A stretch of DNA of 64,000 nt from contig CM057058.1 in assembly GCA_029945375.1 (NCBI GenBank), positions 806,001 to 870,000 on the forward strand. The letters run 5' to 3'. Shown in pieces: positions 38,001 through 49,482 of this stretch (position 1 is its first letter; each line of letters opens with the position of its first letter). The position numbers and the translations under genes were made by a program. This DNA comes from Agaricus subrufescens. Taxonomy: Eukaryota; Basidiomycota; Agaricomycetes; Agaricales; Agaricaceae. The notes beneath the pieces were generated by a model. That model made no database searches, was not told where the DNA came from, and saw only the letters and a list, made by a program, of their open reading frames with translations.

Positions 38001-41000
38001 GGAGCAAATTGGAGTGAGAGTGGCGTAGAAGTATGTCGTCGTTAGTTATTCTGTCAAGAAGCTGAAGAATTGGATCCGGCGGCAGATATTGAACCCATAT
38101 AATTGCATCATCAAACTAAAAAAATTATTAGTACGATACAAAGGAGACTAGCATTCCTAATACCTTATCATAGGTACTAGAGCTGGGCTGGTCTTGAAGA
38201 AGAGCCAACCAATATGCGCTTATCTCCGACAAGCATTGTCTATCGGGAACGGATCGAGGATTGAACGAAGACTGCACCAAAGCACGAAGGCCATCCCGTA
38301 TTCGTGGATTATGATGATGCACCATCGCTAACTGCTTCACAACACTGGGACGAGCAACGAGGCTCTCCTTCAATGTTACCATTTCGTCATCTTTCAATAC
38401 CAAAGATGATTCTTTAGTAAGCACAGATAGGAGTAACAACAACCCGCATGTCTCGTCTTCATCGGCGCCTCGTATTCTGTGTTGAACAAGGCTGAAAAGC
38501 TCCAAGCATGACTGCAATGAGGGTCGCGTAGAGAAAAAAGTGGCAGTAAAATTGGTCCGGTAATCCTGATCAAGAATTTGTTGCTTCGTGGCGTCATAAA
38601 AGAGCCAAACCGCGGGTAACCTATATCGAATCACTATAAATCATACCGAATGAGTCGGATGAGAACTACTCACGGTGTACCGATGTCCGTTCCAACGAGA
38701 ACATGGTTCTCCCATAAATGACCCGATCGAGGAGGGAGATATTGGGCAAAATCTCGTAACGCAGGAGCCCAGAATGTTTGAATGCTGGATACAAATCGTT
38801 TCATCGTAGAAGCTGGAATGATTCCTTCTGTGAATCTTAGGCGGTTTATGATCGAATGAGCCATGGTGATCCTATCACGAGAAACCTTTGCTAAACCATA
38901 CCATGAAAAACTTGATGAGCATAGAAAGAAACACAGTGCTCACGAATAGGTAGATTTTCGACTTTATCCAAGTACGTTTCCAAATCTGCACTTGGAGCGG
39001 AAGGCACAAGTATTGTAGGATTGATGATCTGCTTCATCGCTTCTATCTCCTTCCTGATGGCGAGCTTTAACAGCGGATTTTCCAAGTTCCACTTTTTATC
39101 CTCCTCATCATCGATGACGCGACCAACCCACCCAACAAAAGCGTCAAGAAACGCCAACTCTCGAACCCGGCTTGATAATCTAAACACCAACCTCCTCAAA
39201 AACGAAACAATAGCCAGGACACCCGAAGGCGTAAGTAATCCTCCAATTTTCAATTTGACTTCCAGTTGTTCAGCGAGTGTCATGACAAGTGGACTAGGAT
39301 AGACGTCTCCATCCTCCTCTGAAGAGAGAGAATGTGTGGTAAGAAGTTCCTGCATATCGTCAATGTAGCGATAAGGTGTCTTGAGACATCTTTGTATACA
39401 ATCTTCAAGGAATGTCACCACGCTTTCGGTTTCGTCAGGGAGTGCCGGTTGTCCCAGTAACGTGGTAGTGACCGTTGGTACTAGAATCGGCAGAGATAGG
39501 AGCCAGAGTTTCGGTTCCGTAGGTGTTTCTTGAAAGAAGACAGTGTTGGCTAGTAAGTGTGTCAGGAGGTCGAGGAGGGTTGATTTAAGGGCAGGGATGT
39601 GAGAAAACGCGTAGGACTTCAGAAGGGTATAAAGGTATGTACGAGAATTTGCTTTGGTCAATGATAAATCAGTCGATAATGTTTGGAGATCAAAAGGTGA
39701 CGCACATGATTTGTTGGTCCACACAAAATAACTACTCTCTTTGAGCATTCTCAGGATATGCAATTGGTGAACCAAGTTGAACTTGCTAACATTATCATCT
39801 TCGTCTTCACCTCCCTCACTAACAGGTACAATGAAACTCGTCAAAGCCTTTCCTACATCGAACCGCGCCTCGGCAACGACTTCTGGTAAATGCATATGAT
39901 ACAACAACAACAATCGTTGTGCACTTTCTTGTAACAACGCAGCCCGAACTGGGGTTGCACTCGATTGTGGTTGACCGCTCTGAACTTTCTGTTGCGAGAA
40001 CCCGATGATGACTTGAAACTCCGGTACTCGTTTCCTCACCTCTCTCTCGATGTCCCGTCTCCTCTTTTCCCACAATCCTTCTTCCGTATCGCCCATCTCC
40101 AACATCTCTTCTATCACTTTGAATACCTCCAATACCTTCGCATACTTTATTAGGCACCTTATCATCGCAAGCGCTGTACAATGTTGAACGAGCCCCGAGC
40201 CTGATTGAAGGCCTTTCGTGAATATAAGTTTTGGGGAAACATCGACTGGAAGGATATTGGAAAGTACAGTTGGAAGCGGAGGGGGGTTAGGGTTGTAAAG
40301 ATTATTGTTGGTATTTTGAAGGAAGAAGGAGGCAGAAGGAACTGGGAGAGAGATTATGGTAGCGAAGAAAGAGATGTTAGTAATCCATTTAGTCGAGAGA
40401 CGCGGCTCCAACGTTAATTGCGCCGAAGACCAATACCTATCATCATTTTAACGATTGGAGAGAACCGAGAGACATATAGTACACACCCTGCGACGAGCTC
40501 TGGACAAGCCTCGAGTATCCTCCTGGCGAGTTCCTGCTGGCGCGAATCTTCGTTAACCTTGAGCGTTTTTAATACATTCGCCAGAACTTTGTTGTGTATT
40601 TTTCCACCCTTTTCATTATTATTATTTTCGTCGGCATCTTCCCGAGGATACCATCCACGATCTTTGAAACAGATGCCGGATCCAGGGCGTGATGTTATGG
40701 CGAGAAGGAAATGATGTACGAGGTCTGCGGGGATATATTCCGGGGTCCCATCCTCAGCACCAGTTCTCTCGTATATTTTAAGGAGCTGCTTATATGAGTG
40801 AAATGGTTTTACGACATGGGACTTATAGGCTCACATGAGAAAATGTCGTTTCATTGAAAATACCGATCTTGGTGGTTCGTTTGATTTTCGGGTCAGACCA
40901 AAGATGGACCCATAACGTTTCAAAGACATGGCGGATGAGTAAATAGTGGTCTTGAGGAAGACCTTTGAACATGGATGAGAATGCGTCCCTATGCTGTTCG

Positions 41001-41901
41001 AGAAAAGCGTTTTTCGTCTGCGTTTGCGCGTCGAGGAAGGAAAGTAAAAAGAGGATGTACAAAGAGCGGATATCTATCGGCCAATACTATGAATAGATTT
41101 TCGAATGAGATGATACGGGGTTAGATATACCTGGTTTAGCGAGAGGATTGTGATTTACTTTTCCTCTTCGCCGGAGAGATAATAGTTTCGGTAAACTCTA
41201 CAACAATGAATATCGAGAGAGAAAAGAAAGAAGTATAAAAATACCTTAGTCTCCCACTGAAACGCTTCAAGCAACGATCTCTTCTCCTTCCCCCCTGCGA
41301 ACCCCGAGACCCCTACCAAAAGTTTAAGCGTTACGAGAATCAACTCGTTATGCGCTCCCCCGATATACGAGTTTAGCTTCCTCATCCACTGTGGTGTCAA
41401 GAGAGTTTTGACTATGGGGTAACCCAGGGCATGATAGCTGTAGTGCGACGATAATAGTGGTAGAAGAGCCGCCAGAACCGAAACTATAGGCACTAGCAAA
41501 TTATGTTGCCTCTTACGAGTCAGCCATGAGATTAGAACTAGTGCTTCAAAAATGGGAAAACCTACCGGGTTAGAGGTCTCCCATAAGTTAAAAATGTCTT
41601 GAGCACCGGGGTTCTTCTCTAGCCATTGTTGTACATTGACTAGTCGTTCATCCTGAGGCGAGATTACTCCTTCGTCAGACCTTATCGTATACTGATTCCT
41701 GATTCGATTCAGCACTGAAATCCCAACGCTAGTCAAATTTGGAGAATAAAGTTCACTGTTACTGCTCGTACCTTCGATGACTGTACTTGAAGTAGTTTGG
41801 CTCTGATCTCGGAGGAACTGTTGAATTTGATCCGCGCCAATGAACGAACTTCTCTGCTGTTCAAGTTTGCGTTTTTTGGAGGGTGGTAGATGAGTTGACA
41901 T
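35080..41901 (-). CDS. URB1: Nucleolar pre-ribosomal-associated protein 1 (URB1/Npa1 family)
   Basis: Very long multi-exon minus-strand gene. Exon 1 is 41245-41901 (MSTHLPPSKKRKLEQQ, with a basic nuclear-localisation-like KKRK). An in-frame ATG three codons upstream, at 41910, is an alternative start. Exon 2 joins as WETK-SLPKLLSLRRRGKV, and the next exon gives the family hallmark DIRSLYILFLLSFLDA, then LPQDHYLLIRHVFETLWVHL. The next large exon (38891 to about 40430) continues through PVPSASFF and LPVDVSPKLIF. Helical HEAT/armadillo-like exons continue down to the stop at 35080-35082 (end GWVRKEVVRSLQK). URB1/Npa1 is needed for early 60S pre-ribosome assembly in the nucleolus. I found no premature stop in the segments checked, but not every internal junction was resolved. 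Part of this gene is duplicated at 43.4-43.6 kb. Confidence 0.88.
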
Positions 41902-42269
41902 TGTCAACAAAACCTGGATGTCAAAGCACGAAAGCGATCACTGAGCGTGATATTTTGATTATTACTAATCCATCCAAATTCCCACCTTATGCTGAGGTAC
42001 TTTTTGATCTGGCAATTGTTGAAGGGTGCTCCGAGTCGATCTAACGAGGAAAAATACGGAACTCCCTTGGAACTCCCCCAGCCGTGTTGCCTTTTTCTGT
42101 ATTCTCGCTTCCGGCCCTGCTGTCTCACGATGTCCGGTCTCCATCCCGCGGTTGAGTTTTGTATGGTCAATGAAACATTTGTAACTCTTCGGTCGTCGTT
42201 AAGCGTTCATCCGGCAGGCTGGCGCGGTGAGAGATCGGTTACGGTATGTACTAATGTAGCTCTGCGAAA

Positions 42270-43345
42270 CGCCATATAATTGACATCAGAAACGTGTCAG
42301 AAACGACACTGACCACGATGTACGATCGATAGTATCTCAGTTGAACGTGGCTTCTAGAAAGCTGGAGTATGTGATAGTCCTTTTGGGATCAAGTCATCCA
42401 CAAGGTCGACAAAGGAATGACACACGAAATTTGATGATGCTGTTAACCGAAAACCCGAGAGGTAGTAGTTTGTTCTTGTTGTTACCGATTTCTACGAACG
42501 CAGAACGATGCAATAAGCTAAGTAGCTGAGTTTCAGAATTTCTTAATCACGTTGTATCCGCAATATATTATTCAGAAAGTTACACTCATTGCACCTGCCC
42601 CTATAATTCAAGTGAACTGCAGTGCAATTGTCAAATAGTCGGCCCGGGTACGAGTAACCATGCCTAAATCTAATGCACTGCCCTCTGGCGAGCACTGAGA
42701 AGGAGACCATTTTAGCGTGAAATCCGTGACTTATTGAGTATTAAAGGTCTCAACCGATTATTTACCCTTTTTCTCACAACCACCGAAATCGCTTCTTTTT
42801 AGCGGTGCATTTCTTGAATTTGCCTTGATTACTAGCGTTCATGCTGATCACTTGTATCAGTTCATGCCTGTCGTTATAATACTGATTTGATCAAATCAAC
42901 ATGCATTTACTAGTCACGTTCAACCTGTAAGCCTCAGCTTACAGCATATATACTAGTCGGTTGCAGAATATCTAAGATATTCTGTTATGTCCCTTTTGGT
43001 GTAACGGTTATTTGTCCGACTAGGATAGCCAGGTTACACAACCACAGACGTAGTTTCATCGTTTAACCCGCAGTTGCTAATGTTAATTGCTGCATCTCTC
43101 CTCGTTGTGATACACCAGGTTCTGGGGGAGTGGTGCGGATGCACTGCTCTCAATCCTCTACCGTGTCTTCGTTACGTGCTAATACTGTTACCATACCCAG
43201 CAATTACATACACTGGACTATAACCGGGTGCGATGATTCCAGGTGAAGGTCAAACGCTGAATATCAATCGTCAGGTAAATCAACTCATTGTGCCAACCAG
43301 TTTCTCTGTCTAATCCATTATTGTACAGTGAATTGGGCGCAAATC
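42270..43345 (+). pseudogene. Thaumatin-like gene relic
   Basis: Remains of one duplicated unit. The upstream part (about 42270-42530) aligns with the upstream regions of the copies at 44.8 and 47.0 kb. Exon 2 survives near 43060-43135 (PAVANVNC, SPRCDTPGSGG). Exon 3 survives near 43195-43276 (NPAITYTGL, then a TAA stop, then GEGQTLNINRQ). The start of exon 4 (TACAGTGAATTGGGCGC) survives near 43326, where the sequence switches to URB1-derived DNA. The stop codon and truncation show it is dead. Confidence 0.7.
42925..43050 (+). repeat. Dispersed stem-loop repeat, copy 1
   Basis: It contains two near-perfect palindromes in tandem, TGTAAGC-CTCA-GCTTACA and AGAATATC-TAA-GATATTCT, separated by CATATATACTAGTCGGTTGC and followed by TGTTATGTCCCTTTTGGTGT. 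Two further copies lie at about 43670 and 46145. Probably a non-autonomous element or part of the tandem duplication unit. Confidence 0.6.
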
Positions 43346-43364
43346 CCCCCATACCATAGCCCGT

Positions 43365-43625
43365 GGATCGATAAAGATAAGTTTTGGAGAAACATCGACT
43401 GGAATGATGTTGGAAAGAATGGTTTTAAGCGAAGGGGGGTTAGGATTGTATAAATTATTGTTGGTATATGGAAGGAAGAAAGAGGCGGAAGGAGTGGGAA
43501 AAGAGTTTATGGTGCCGAAGAGGAAGTGATCCACTTAGTTGAGAGGAGCGTGAAAGTAATCACCAGGCGTGAGATTCCTGATTGTTACTCATCTATCCGA
43601 ACTCACATTCTTGCTTATAGATTCA
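43365..43625 (-). pseudogene. Displaced fragment of URB1
   Basis: 43368-43535 aligns by eye at about 85 percent with the URB1 internal exon at about 40222-40395 (encoding SFF, NTNNNLYNPNPP and LPVDVSPKLIF-like residues). It is followed directly by 43553-43620, which resembles sequence just upstream of the URB1 start codon (about 41930-41990). The 1.5 kb between these two parts of the source gene is absent, so it is an internally deleted copy. It is joined head-on to the thaumatin-like relic. It has no functional reading frame of its own beyond a 74-codon shadow. Confidence 0.75.
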
Positions 43626-43667
43626 TTCCTTCAGTTTGCCACTGTGCCAAACGTTGTGGTGATCTGG

Positions 43668-43800
43668 ACCTGTAAGCACAATCTTACACAAGCGCGTATA
43701 CTAGTCGGTGGCAGAATATTACACTGATATCCTAATATTACAAGACATTCTGTTATGTCACCTTTAGTGTAAAGGTTATTCGGCCGATCACGATAACCTC
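43668..43800 (+). repeat. Dispersed stem-loop repeat, copy 2
   Basis: Diverged copy of the element at 42925. It shares CTGTAAGC...CTTACA, TATACTAGTCGGTGGCAGAATAT, and ACATTCTGTTATGTCACCTT followed by TAGTGTAAAGGTTATT. The second palindrome is expanded by a short insertion (TTACACTGATATCCTAATATTACA). Confidence 0.55.
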
Positions 43801-44800
43801 CCTACACTATCCTTACACGTCCCTTGGAGCACGCGGCCCAAACCCGGAACATACATACTACGTAACGTTAGCCTCTCCAGTAGTGTTTGTCGCATTCCGA
43901 TAGCTTACACTCCTGTCTCTTTGCGCCGGTGCGATGATTTAGTTGGCATAGTTGCCAGCATAGAAATTATTATAACTGTTTTGTCGTTGTCAAACGTCAG
44001 CCTCGCCGTCTGGTGCGATGATATTCCCACTATGGTCACTGTGAGCTCTTGAATCTGGAGTTTCCCTGGCTTTGAGTATGTACAAAATAAGGTTATCCAT
44101 CAGACAAATTTTCAATGCTCTTACTTAAAAAGGTTTTTCCTTCCATAAATCTGGTACCAAACGAATAGAATAGACCGATCTAACGTTTTCAATTAGCCGA
44201 ATTACAGTCAGGGAAATTCGAGATCCCAGGGCTCACAGTGGGTACGTCCCATTGTACTATTATAAAGCTCCAGTTAATTGACGGCAGAAATGATGCTAGT
44301 GGTGACACATGGTCGCTAGAAAACTGAGTTCAATATGTAATAGTCTTTTTGGGCGTAACTCATTCAAAAGGACACTTGAACGAAAAAATTCCATATGCGT
44401 ACTTGATGCGATGATGTCAACCAAAATTGACACGGAAGGGAAAATCATTGCTACTGCCAATTTTTACGAGTATACAATAATGCTACAAACTGCGTAGTTG
44501 ACTGCGGGACTAAGTCCTTGGCCATCGTGTATTCATAAAATATTGGCTCACTGAAGTATATGCTAATTGTAGCCGTCTCTATCGGCGGAAGCAATTCGGT
44601 TGATGTTTGCCAGCTGCAATACAGTATTAAATAATCGGTACGAGTGGCGCAGCCTAGTCCAATTTCGATATACGGTCCTCTAGGGACAACTAAGAAGACC
44701 ATCTTAGATTGCGAAATTTGTAATTCGTTTAGTATTTAAGAACGTAGTCAGTTTGTTGAATTCATCCTCTTTTCCAAGACAGAACTGCCCAACCACCGAA

Positions 44801-45702
44801 ATGGTTTATCCTGTCAGCGTTCCATTTCTCATATTCGCTTTGCTCTCCGGTGTCTATGCCGACCACCAGTGTCAGTTGGTTCTTGGTCTGACTCTCGCTT
44901 GATCATGCTGAAAGTGTTTTACCAGTTACATTCAACAATAGGTGTGGCGAAACAATTCAACCCGTGATTGCCAATGTCAATTGTGACCAATCCCCTCGTT
45001 GTGATACACCCGGCTCTGGCGGCATTGTGCGTGTACAATATCTGTCCCTCTAGCCACATGCTCGCCATGTTCTGATTTGTTTAACAAAGCCAAACCCAGC
45101 AATTTCATACTTCGGACCACAACCAGATGCACTGAGCCCAGGTGGGAGCCAAATGTTGACCATTAATCGTCAGGTAAATCAATTCACCATGTCAATAAGA
45201 ACATTGCCCTGATGAGTTGGTGTGTGGATATAGTGGAACGGACGCATATTCTCCCAGAATGGAGCTTGTGGACGTAAAGGGGAGGGGTGTACAATTACCG
45301 AATTTAATCTCGATACTGGAGACACCTCCACTCCTCAGGTATGTGCGAATTGTTTTCTGACTTACAATTGATTCTAATCCTTCCCAGGTGTTTGATATAT
45401 CAAACTACCAGGTATAAAGAACGGTTTCCCTTCATTTGGGCTTGAGGGCTGAGTGTATACAACAGGGCTTCACGCAGTCCATAGGTATTGCGGTGAATGG
45501 CTGTGATACGGTGATGTGCAAGAGTGACAAATGTGGGTGTTCCTCGGCATTCCCTCCCGGTGTAAGTGACTTATTCTCGTGAGCATACCGAATGACTATA
45601 TATCATCCTACTACACAGGATGCTCCTGGTTGTGAAAATGACTCTCCGGTGCGGAAGTGCTCTGCAGGTGACCATCACTGGACTGTGACGTTCTGTCCAT
45701 AG
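44801..45702 (+). CDS. Small secreted thaumatin-like protein, copy T1
   Basis: Seven-exon gene. A signal peptide (MVYPVSVPFLIFALLSGVYA) is followed by a Cys-rich domain: FTFNNRCGETIQPVIANVNC, PNPAISYFGPQPDAL, WNGRIFSQNGACG, TEFNLDTGD, VFDISNYQ, GFTQSIGIAVNGCDTV, then CENDSPVRKCSAGDHHWTV ending in TFCP. The layout (GRIF near the middle, TEFNL, YDIS...GF...V, closing FCP) is that of the thaumatin/osmotin fold, though short for the family (about 187 aa against 200-240). Thaumatin-like proteins bind or cleave beta-glucan and can be antifungal or act in cell-wall remodelling. An intron splits NYQ from GFTQS. Intact; tandem member of a local family. Confidence 0.7.
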
Positions 45703-46008
45703 TTAGCGGTTAGTTAGCTTATTGATCTCTTGTATGAATGTTTGTGAAGTCCCGAAGGGAGCAATTATCGCATTATCGCTAATATATTGGATCCGCCATG
45801 ACCACGTTTATCTCCATGGCAGGAGACTTTGTTATTTGGCTTCATATAAGTAATCTAAACTCCAACTCGGCTTCTAGCTGTGGGAACCTGGTGGGAACAC
45901 ACGTGAGCTCGAGTCAGTAGAGGGGATGGGAGCACAGGATGGGAAGGTCCAGAAGGAGCGCTGCCTTGCTCCCACCCTTGCTTACTGCACTCATGATCAT
46001 ACGCACTA

Positions 46009-46121
46009 TAAAGTTGACGTTTTCGGCTGAGCTGAAAATTCGCTTCACCGAATCAGATAATTTTCATTTGGTTTTCAGCTGGGTACTTAAATTTCGGCTT
46101 GAGCCGAAAATGTCAACTTTA
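46009..46121. mobile_element. MITE with about 23-bp terminal inverted repeats
   Basis: The left end TAAAGTTGACGTTTTCGGCT and the reverse complement of the right end (TAAAGTTGACATTTTCGGCT) match at 19 of 20 bases, enclosing about 113 bp in total. The interior is also partly palindromic (TTTCGGCTTGAGCCGAAA at the right). The element starts and ends with TA, in keeping with a TA target site as for Tc1/mariner-type elements. It has no coding capacity. Confidence 0.7.
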
Positions 46122-46142
46122 CGATGTGGCTGTGCCAATCGT

Positions 46143-46260
46143 TGTGTAAGCCTGCGCTTACACCATATTTACTAGTCTGTGGCAGAATATCATAAGATAT
46201 CTTGTTATGTCTCTTTGGTGTGACACTTATTCAGCCGACCAGGATATATAGCCTGATGCT
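46143..46260 (+). repeat. Dispersed stem-loop repeat, copy 3
   Basis: Third copy of the element at 42925: TGTAAGCCTGCGCTTACA, ATATTTACTAGTCTGTGGC, AGAATATCATAAGATATC, TTGTTATGTCTCTTTGGTGT. It lies just after the MITE and before the unit carrying thaumatin-like copy T2. Confidence 0.6.
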
Positions 46261-47037
46261 TGAGAGTACGCAGCCCGAATGTGGAAACATACACAGCTTC
46301 CTCGTAGTGTTGTTTCATTACAATAGGTTACATTCCCGTCCATCTCTTTCTGATTATTCAGTTGACATTGTCTCTGCATCAAGATTATTGTAACTGTCTT
46401 GTGGTTGTCAAATGTCAGCCTGACCATCTGGCGCAATGATACTCCCATTAGTACACAGTATGTACTACTGTACTCTTTCCAAGCTCTAGTTAACTGACAC
46501 CAGGAACGATGCTAATCGTGTCGCATAATAAATAGTCTCACAATTGACCTTAGCTTCTAGAAAGCTAAGTTCGATATATAATAGCTCTTTCGAGCCTAAC
46601 TCATCTAGAAGAACACTCAAGCGAAAACTTTCATGTAGTTGCTTGATGTAATGATGTCGACCAAAAAAGACGCGGAGGGGTAATTGATTGGTGCTGCCAA
46701 TTTCTATGGATGCACAATAATGCTACAAGCTGCGTAGTTGACTATGGGGCTTTGTTTGCCATTGCGTATTCATAAAATAGTAGCTCACTGAAACATATAC
46801 TAATTGTAGCCGTCTTTATCACAGTGGAAGCAATTCGGTTGACATTTGCTAGCTGCAATGCAGTTGTCAAATAGTCGGTGCGAGTGCCGCAACCTAGTCC
46901 AAATTCGGCATATTGTCACCCTCTAGGGAAGAAGACCACCTTAGATTGTGAAATCTGTAACTCATTTAGTATTTAAGAACTTAGTGAATTCGTTGAATTC
47001 ATCCTCTTTTCCAAGACGGAACTACACAACCACTGAA

Positions 47038-47962
47038 ATGGTTTATCTTGTCAGCGCTCCATTTCTCGTATTCGCTTTGCTCTCCGGCATCTACGCCGAC
47101 CACCAGTGTCAGTTTGTTCTTGTTCTGACTCCCAAGTGATACTCGCTTGATCATGCTGAAATGCGTTTTTCCAGTTACGCTCAACAATTTGTGTGGTAGA
47201 AAAATTCAACCCGTGATTGCCAATGTCAATTGCGGCCACTCCCCTCGTTGTGATACACCCGGCTCCGGCGGCATTGTGCGTGTACAATACCTGTCCCTTC
47301 AGCCGCATGCTCGCCACGTTCTGATTTCTTTCACACAGCCAAACCCAGCAATCTCATACAATGGACCACAACCAGATGCATTGAACCCGGGTGAGAGCCA
47401 AACATTGACTATTAATCGTCAGGTAAATCAATTCACCATGTCAATAAGAACATTGCCCTGATGAGTTGGTGTGTGGATGTAGTGGAACGGACGCATATTC
47501 TCCCAGGACGGAGCTTGTGGACCTAAGGGGGAAGGGTGTACGATGACCGAATTTAATCTCGATACTGGTGACACCTCCACTCCTCAGGTATGTGTGAATT
47601 GTCTTCCAACTTCTCACTTGATTCTAACTCTTGCCAGACATATCATATATCAAACTACGAGGTAGAAAGGTTGTTTTCCCTTCTTATAGGTTTAAATGCT
47701 GAGTGTATACAACAGAACTTCACGCAGTCCATAGGTATTTCGGTGAACAGGTGTGAGACGGTGGTGTGCGCGAGTGAATCATGTGAGTGTCTCTTGGCGT
47801 ACCCACCCCAAGTAAGTGACCTATTCTCGTGAGCATAACAAATGACTATAATATCCTACTACATAGGACTTTTCTAAGTGTGCAATTGACTCTCCGGTGC
47901 GGGGATGCTCTGCAGGAGATCATGACTGGATCGTGATGTTTTGTCCAGAATTAGTGTTTTAG
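47038..47962 (+). CDS. Small secreted thaumatin-like protein, copy T2 (diverging)
   Basis: Same seven-exon plan as T1, with about 2.2 kb between the starts of the two genes. Signal peptide MVYLVSAPFLVFALLSGIYA; FTLNNLCGRKIQPVIANVNC; PNPAISYNGPQPDAL; WNGRIFSQDGACG; TEFNLDTGD. The fifth exon has changed from FDISNYQ to TYHISNYE, the core GCDTV has become RCETV, the conserved PPG is PPQ, and the last exon reads DFSKCAIDSPVRGCSAGDHD then MFCPELVF. The stop is therefore five codons later than in its relatives. No internal stop was found, but the loss of otherwise invariant residues suggests relaxed constraint or an early pseudogene. Confidence 0.6.
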
Positions 47963-48642
47963 TTAGTTTGTCGATCTCTGGTATGAATAACTGTGAAGTC
48001 CCGAAGGGCGCGGCTGCCCAATTTTACGCCTGTATTATCATTGATAAATTCGATCCGTCACGGTCAAGTTTAGTCCAACAATGAGTTATTCTTAGTTCAT
48101 GATGCCAAAATGCGAAATCAACCCGGGACGTGAGATCCCTGTATTATTGCTAATTAAAACTCCGCCTCGGGTTCTAGTGGATTGTGAATGACCCAAACCT
48201 CGGCCCGAGCACTCTGAAACGACGATGATGTTTGATGATGATGATGCTTAAAGCAAACTCGTTTCGGCCGTCGTTGGAGTCGTTGGTGGGTCTTGCGCGT
48301 ACGAGCACGCGGAGACACATAGCGCCCTCGGCGATTTTCTTCGTCCTATTTTCACCGGCGACGCTCATGGGTTACACTGCTCCAAGTTCTAACGATCGAT
48401 ATCCACTCATTTGGCAGGTTTGTATTCTCGGCCGGTTTTCATCCCCAAATATTGGCGATGCGATCACCTAGTAGTCAGTAGGGGTGGTGCTCTTCTAGCT
48501 GATACTAGTGCCCCGTTGGAGACGGGGAACCAATTCGAAATGTTTCACATGAGAACTGCAGCTCTTTAAAAGATTCAAGAATTCTCCTAGTTTTTCGAAC
48601 TGCCAACTACTTCCTTTAGAACATACTCGAGGGAAAAAAACA

Positions 48643-49482
48643 ATGGTCTCTTTTGTCAACATCGCATTTCTCGGGCTCGCTTTGATCGCTGGAGTGCACG
48701 CCGACCATCAATGTGCGTATTCCTCGTCAAGGCAATTGTGGCGTTAAGCTTACAGCTTTCGGTTATACTATCTAGTCACCTTCAAGAACAATTGCGGTTC
48801 AAGTATCAAACCTGTGATCGCTAACACCAATTGCGGTTATTCACCCCGGTGTGATAAACCTGGTTCTGGAGGCGTCGTAAGTCACGCATGGATTTACACC
48901 ATTGTAACATTTCATGACTTGTGCAATTAGCCGAACCCTGCTATCCCATACAATGGACCACAGCCACGAAGCCTGGGACATGGTGAGAGCCAGACGTTGA
49001 ACATCAATCGTCAGGTAAATGAACGGCGTTTTCGGCAATGCTGGGATAGGACGACTGATGCTTGCGATTATAGTGGAATGGGCGTGTCTTTGCTCAGAAT
49101 GGTAAATGTGGAGCCAAGGGAGAAAGTTGTACTCAGACAGAGTTCAATCTCGATACTGGTGACAAGTTCACCCCGCAGGTATGTTTATTAGTTCTCACCT
49201 ATTAGCGTTTTGAGTTCTGATTATCTCCAAGGCGTATGATATCTCCAACATCCAGGGGTTCAGTCAATCAATCTCTATCGCAGTAAATGGCTGTGATACC
49301 GTCACTTGCAAAGATGTCAAGTGTCCTTGTAAACAGGCCTATCCTCCTGGGGTGAGTAACCTCACTTTAAAAACGTGTACATACTAAATCGCTTGCAGGA
49401 TCTTTCGGGGTGTGGAAATGATAGCCCTGTACATGCCTGTGGAGCAGGAGACCATCACTTCACTGTAACCTTCTGTCCGTAG
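48643..49482 (+). CDS. Small secreted thaumatin-like protein, copy T3
   Basis: Signal peptide MVSFVNIAFLGLALIAGVHA, then FTFKNNCGSSIKPVIANTNC, PNPAIPYNGPQPRSL, WNGRVFAQNGKCG, TEFNLDTGD, AYDISNIQGFSQSISIAVNG, and a last exon ending GDHHFTVTFCP with TAG at 49480-49482. About 187 aa, with 12 cysteines after the signal, an even number that fits six disulfides. Unlike T1, T2 and T4 it has no intron between NIQ and GF (CAGGGG is continuous near 49254), a clean intron loss. Intact. Confidence 0.75.

Noticed and set aside
43310..43534. 74-codon minus-strand ORF as a gene
   Set aside because: It is a duplicated slice of a URB1 exon with unrelated sequence at its C-terminal end and no splice partners.
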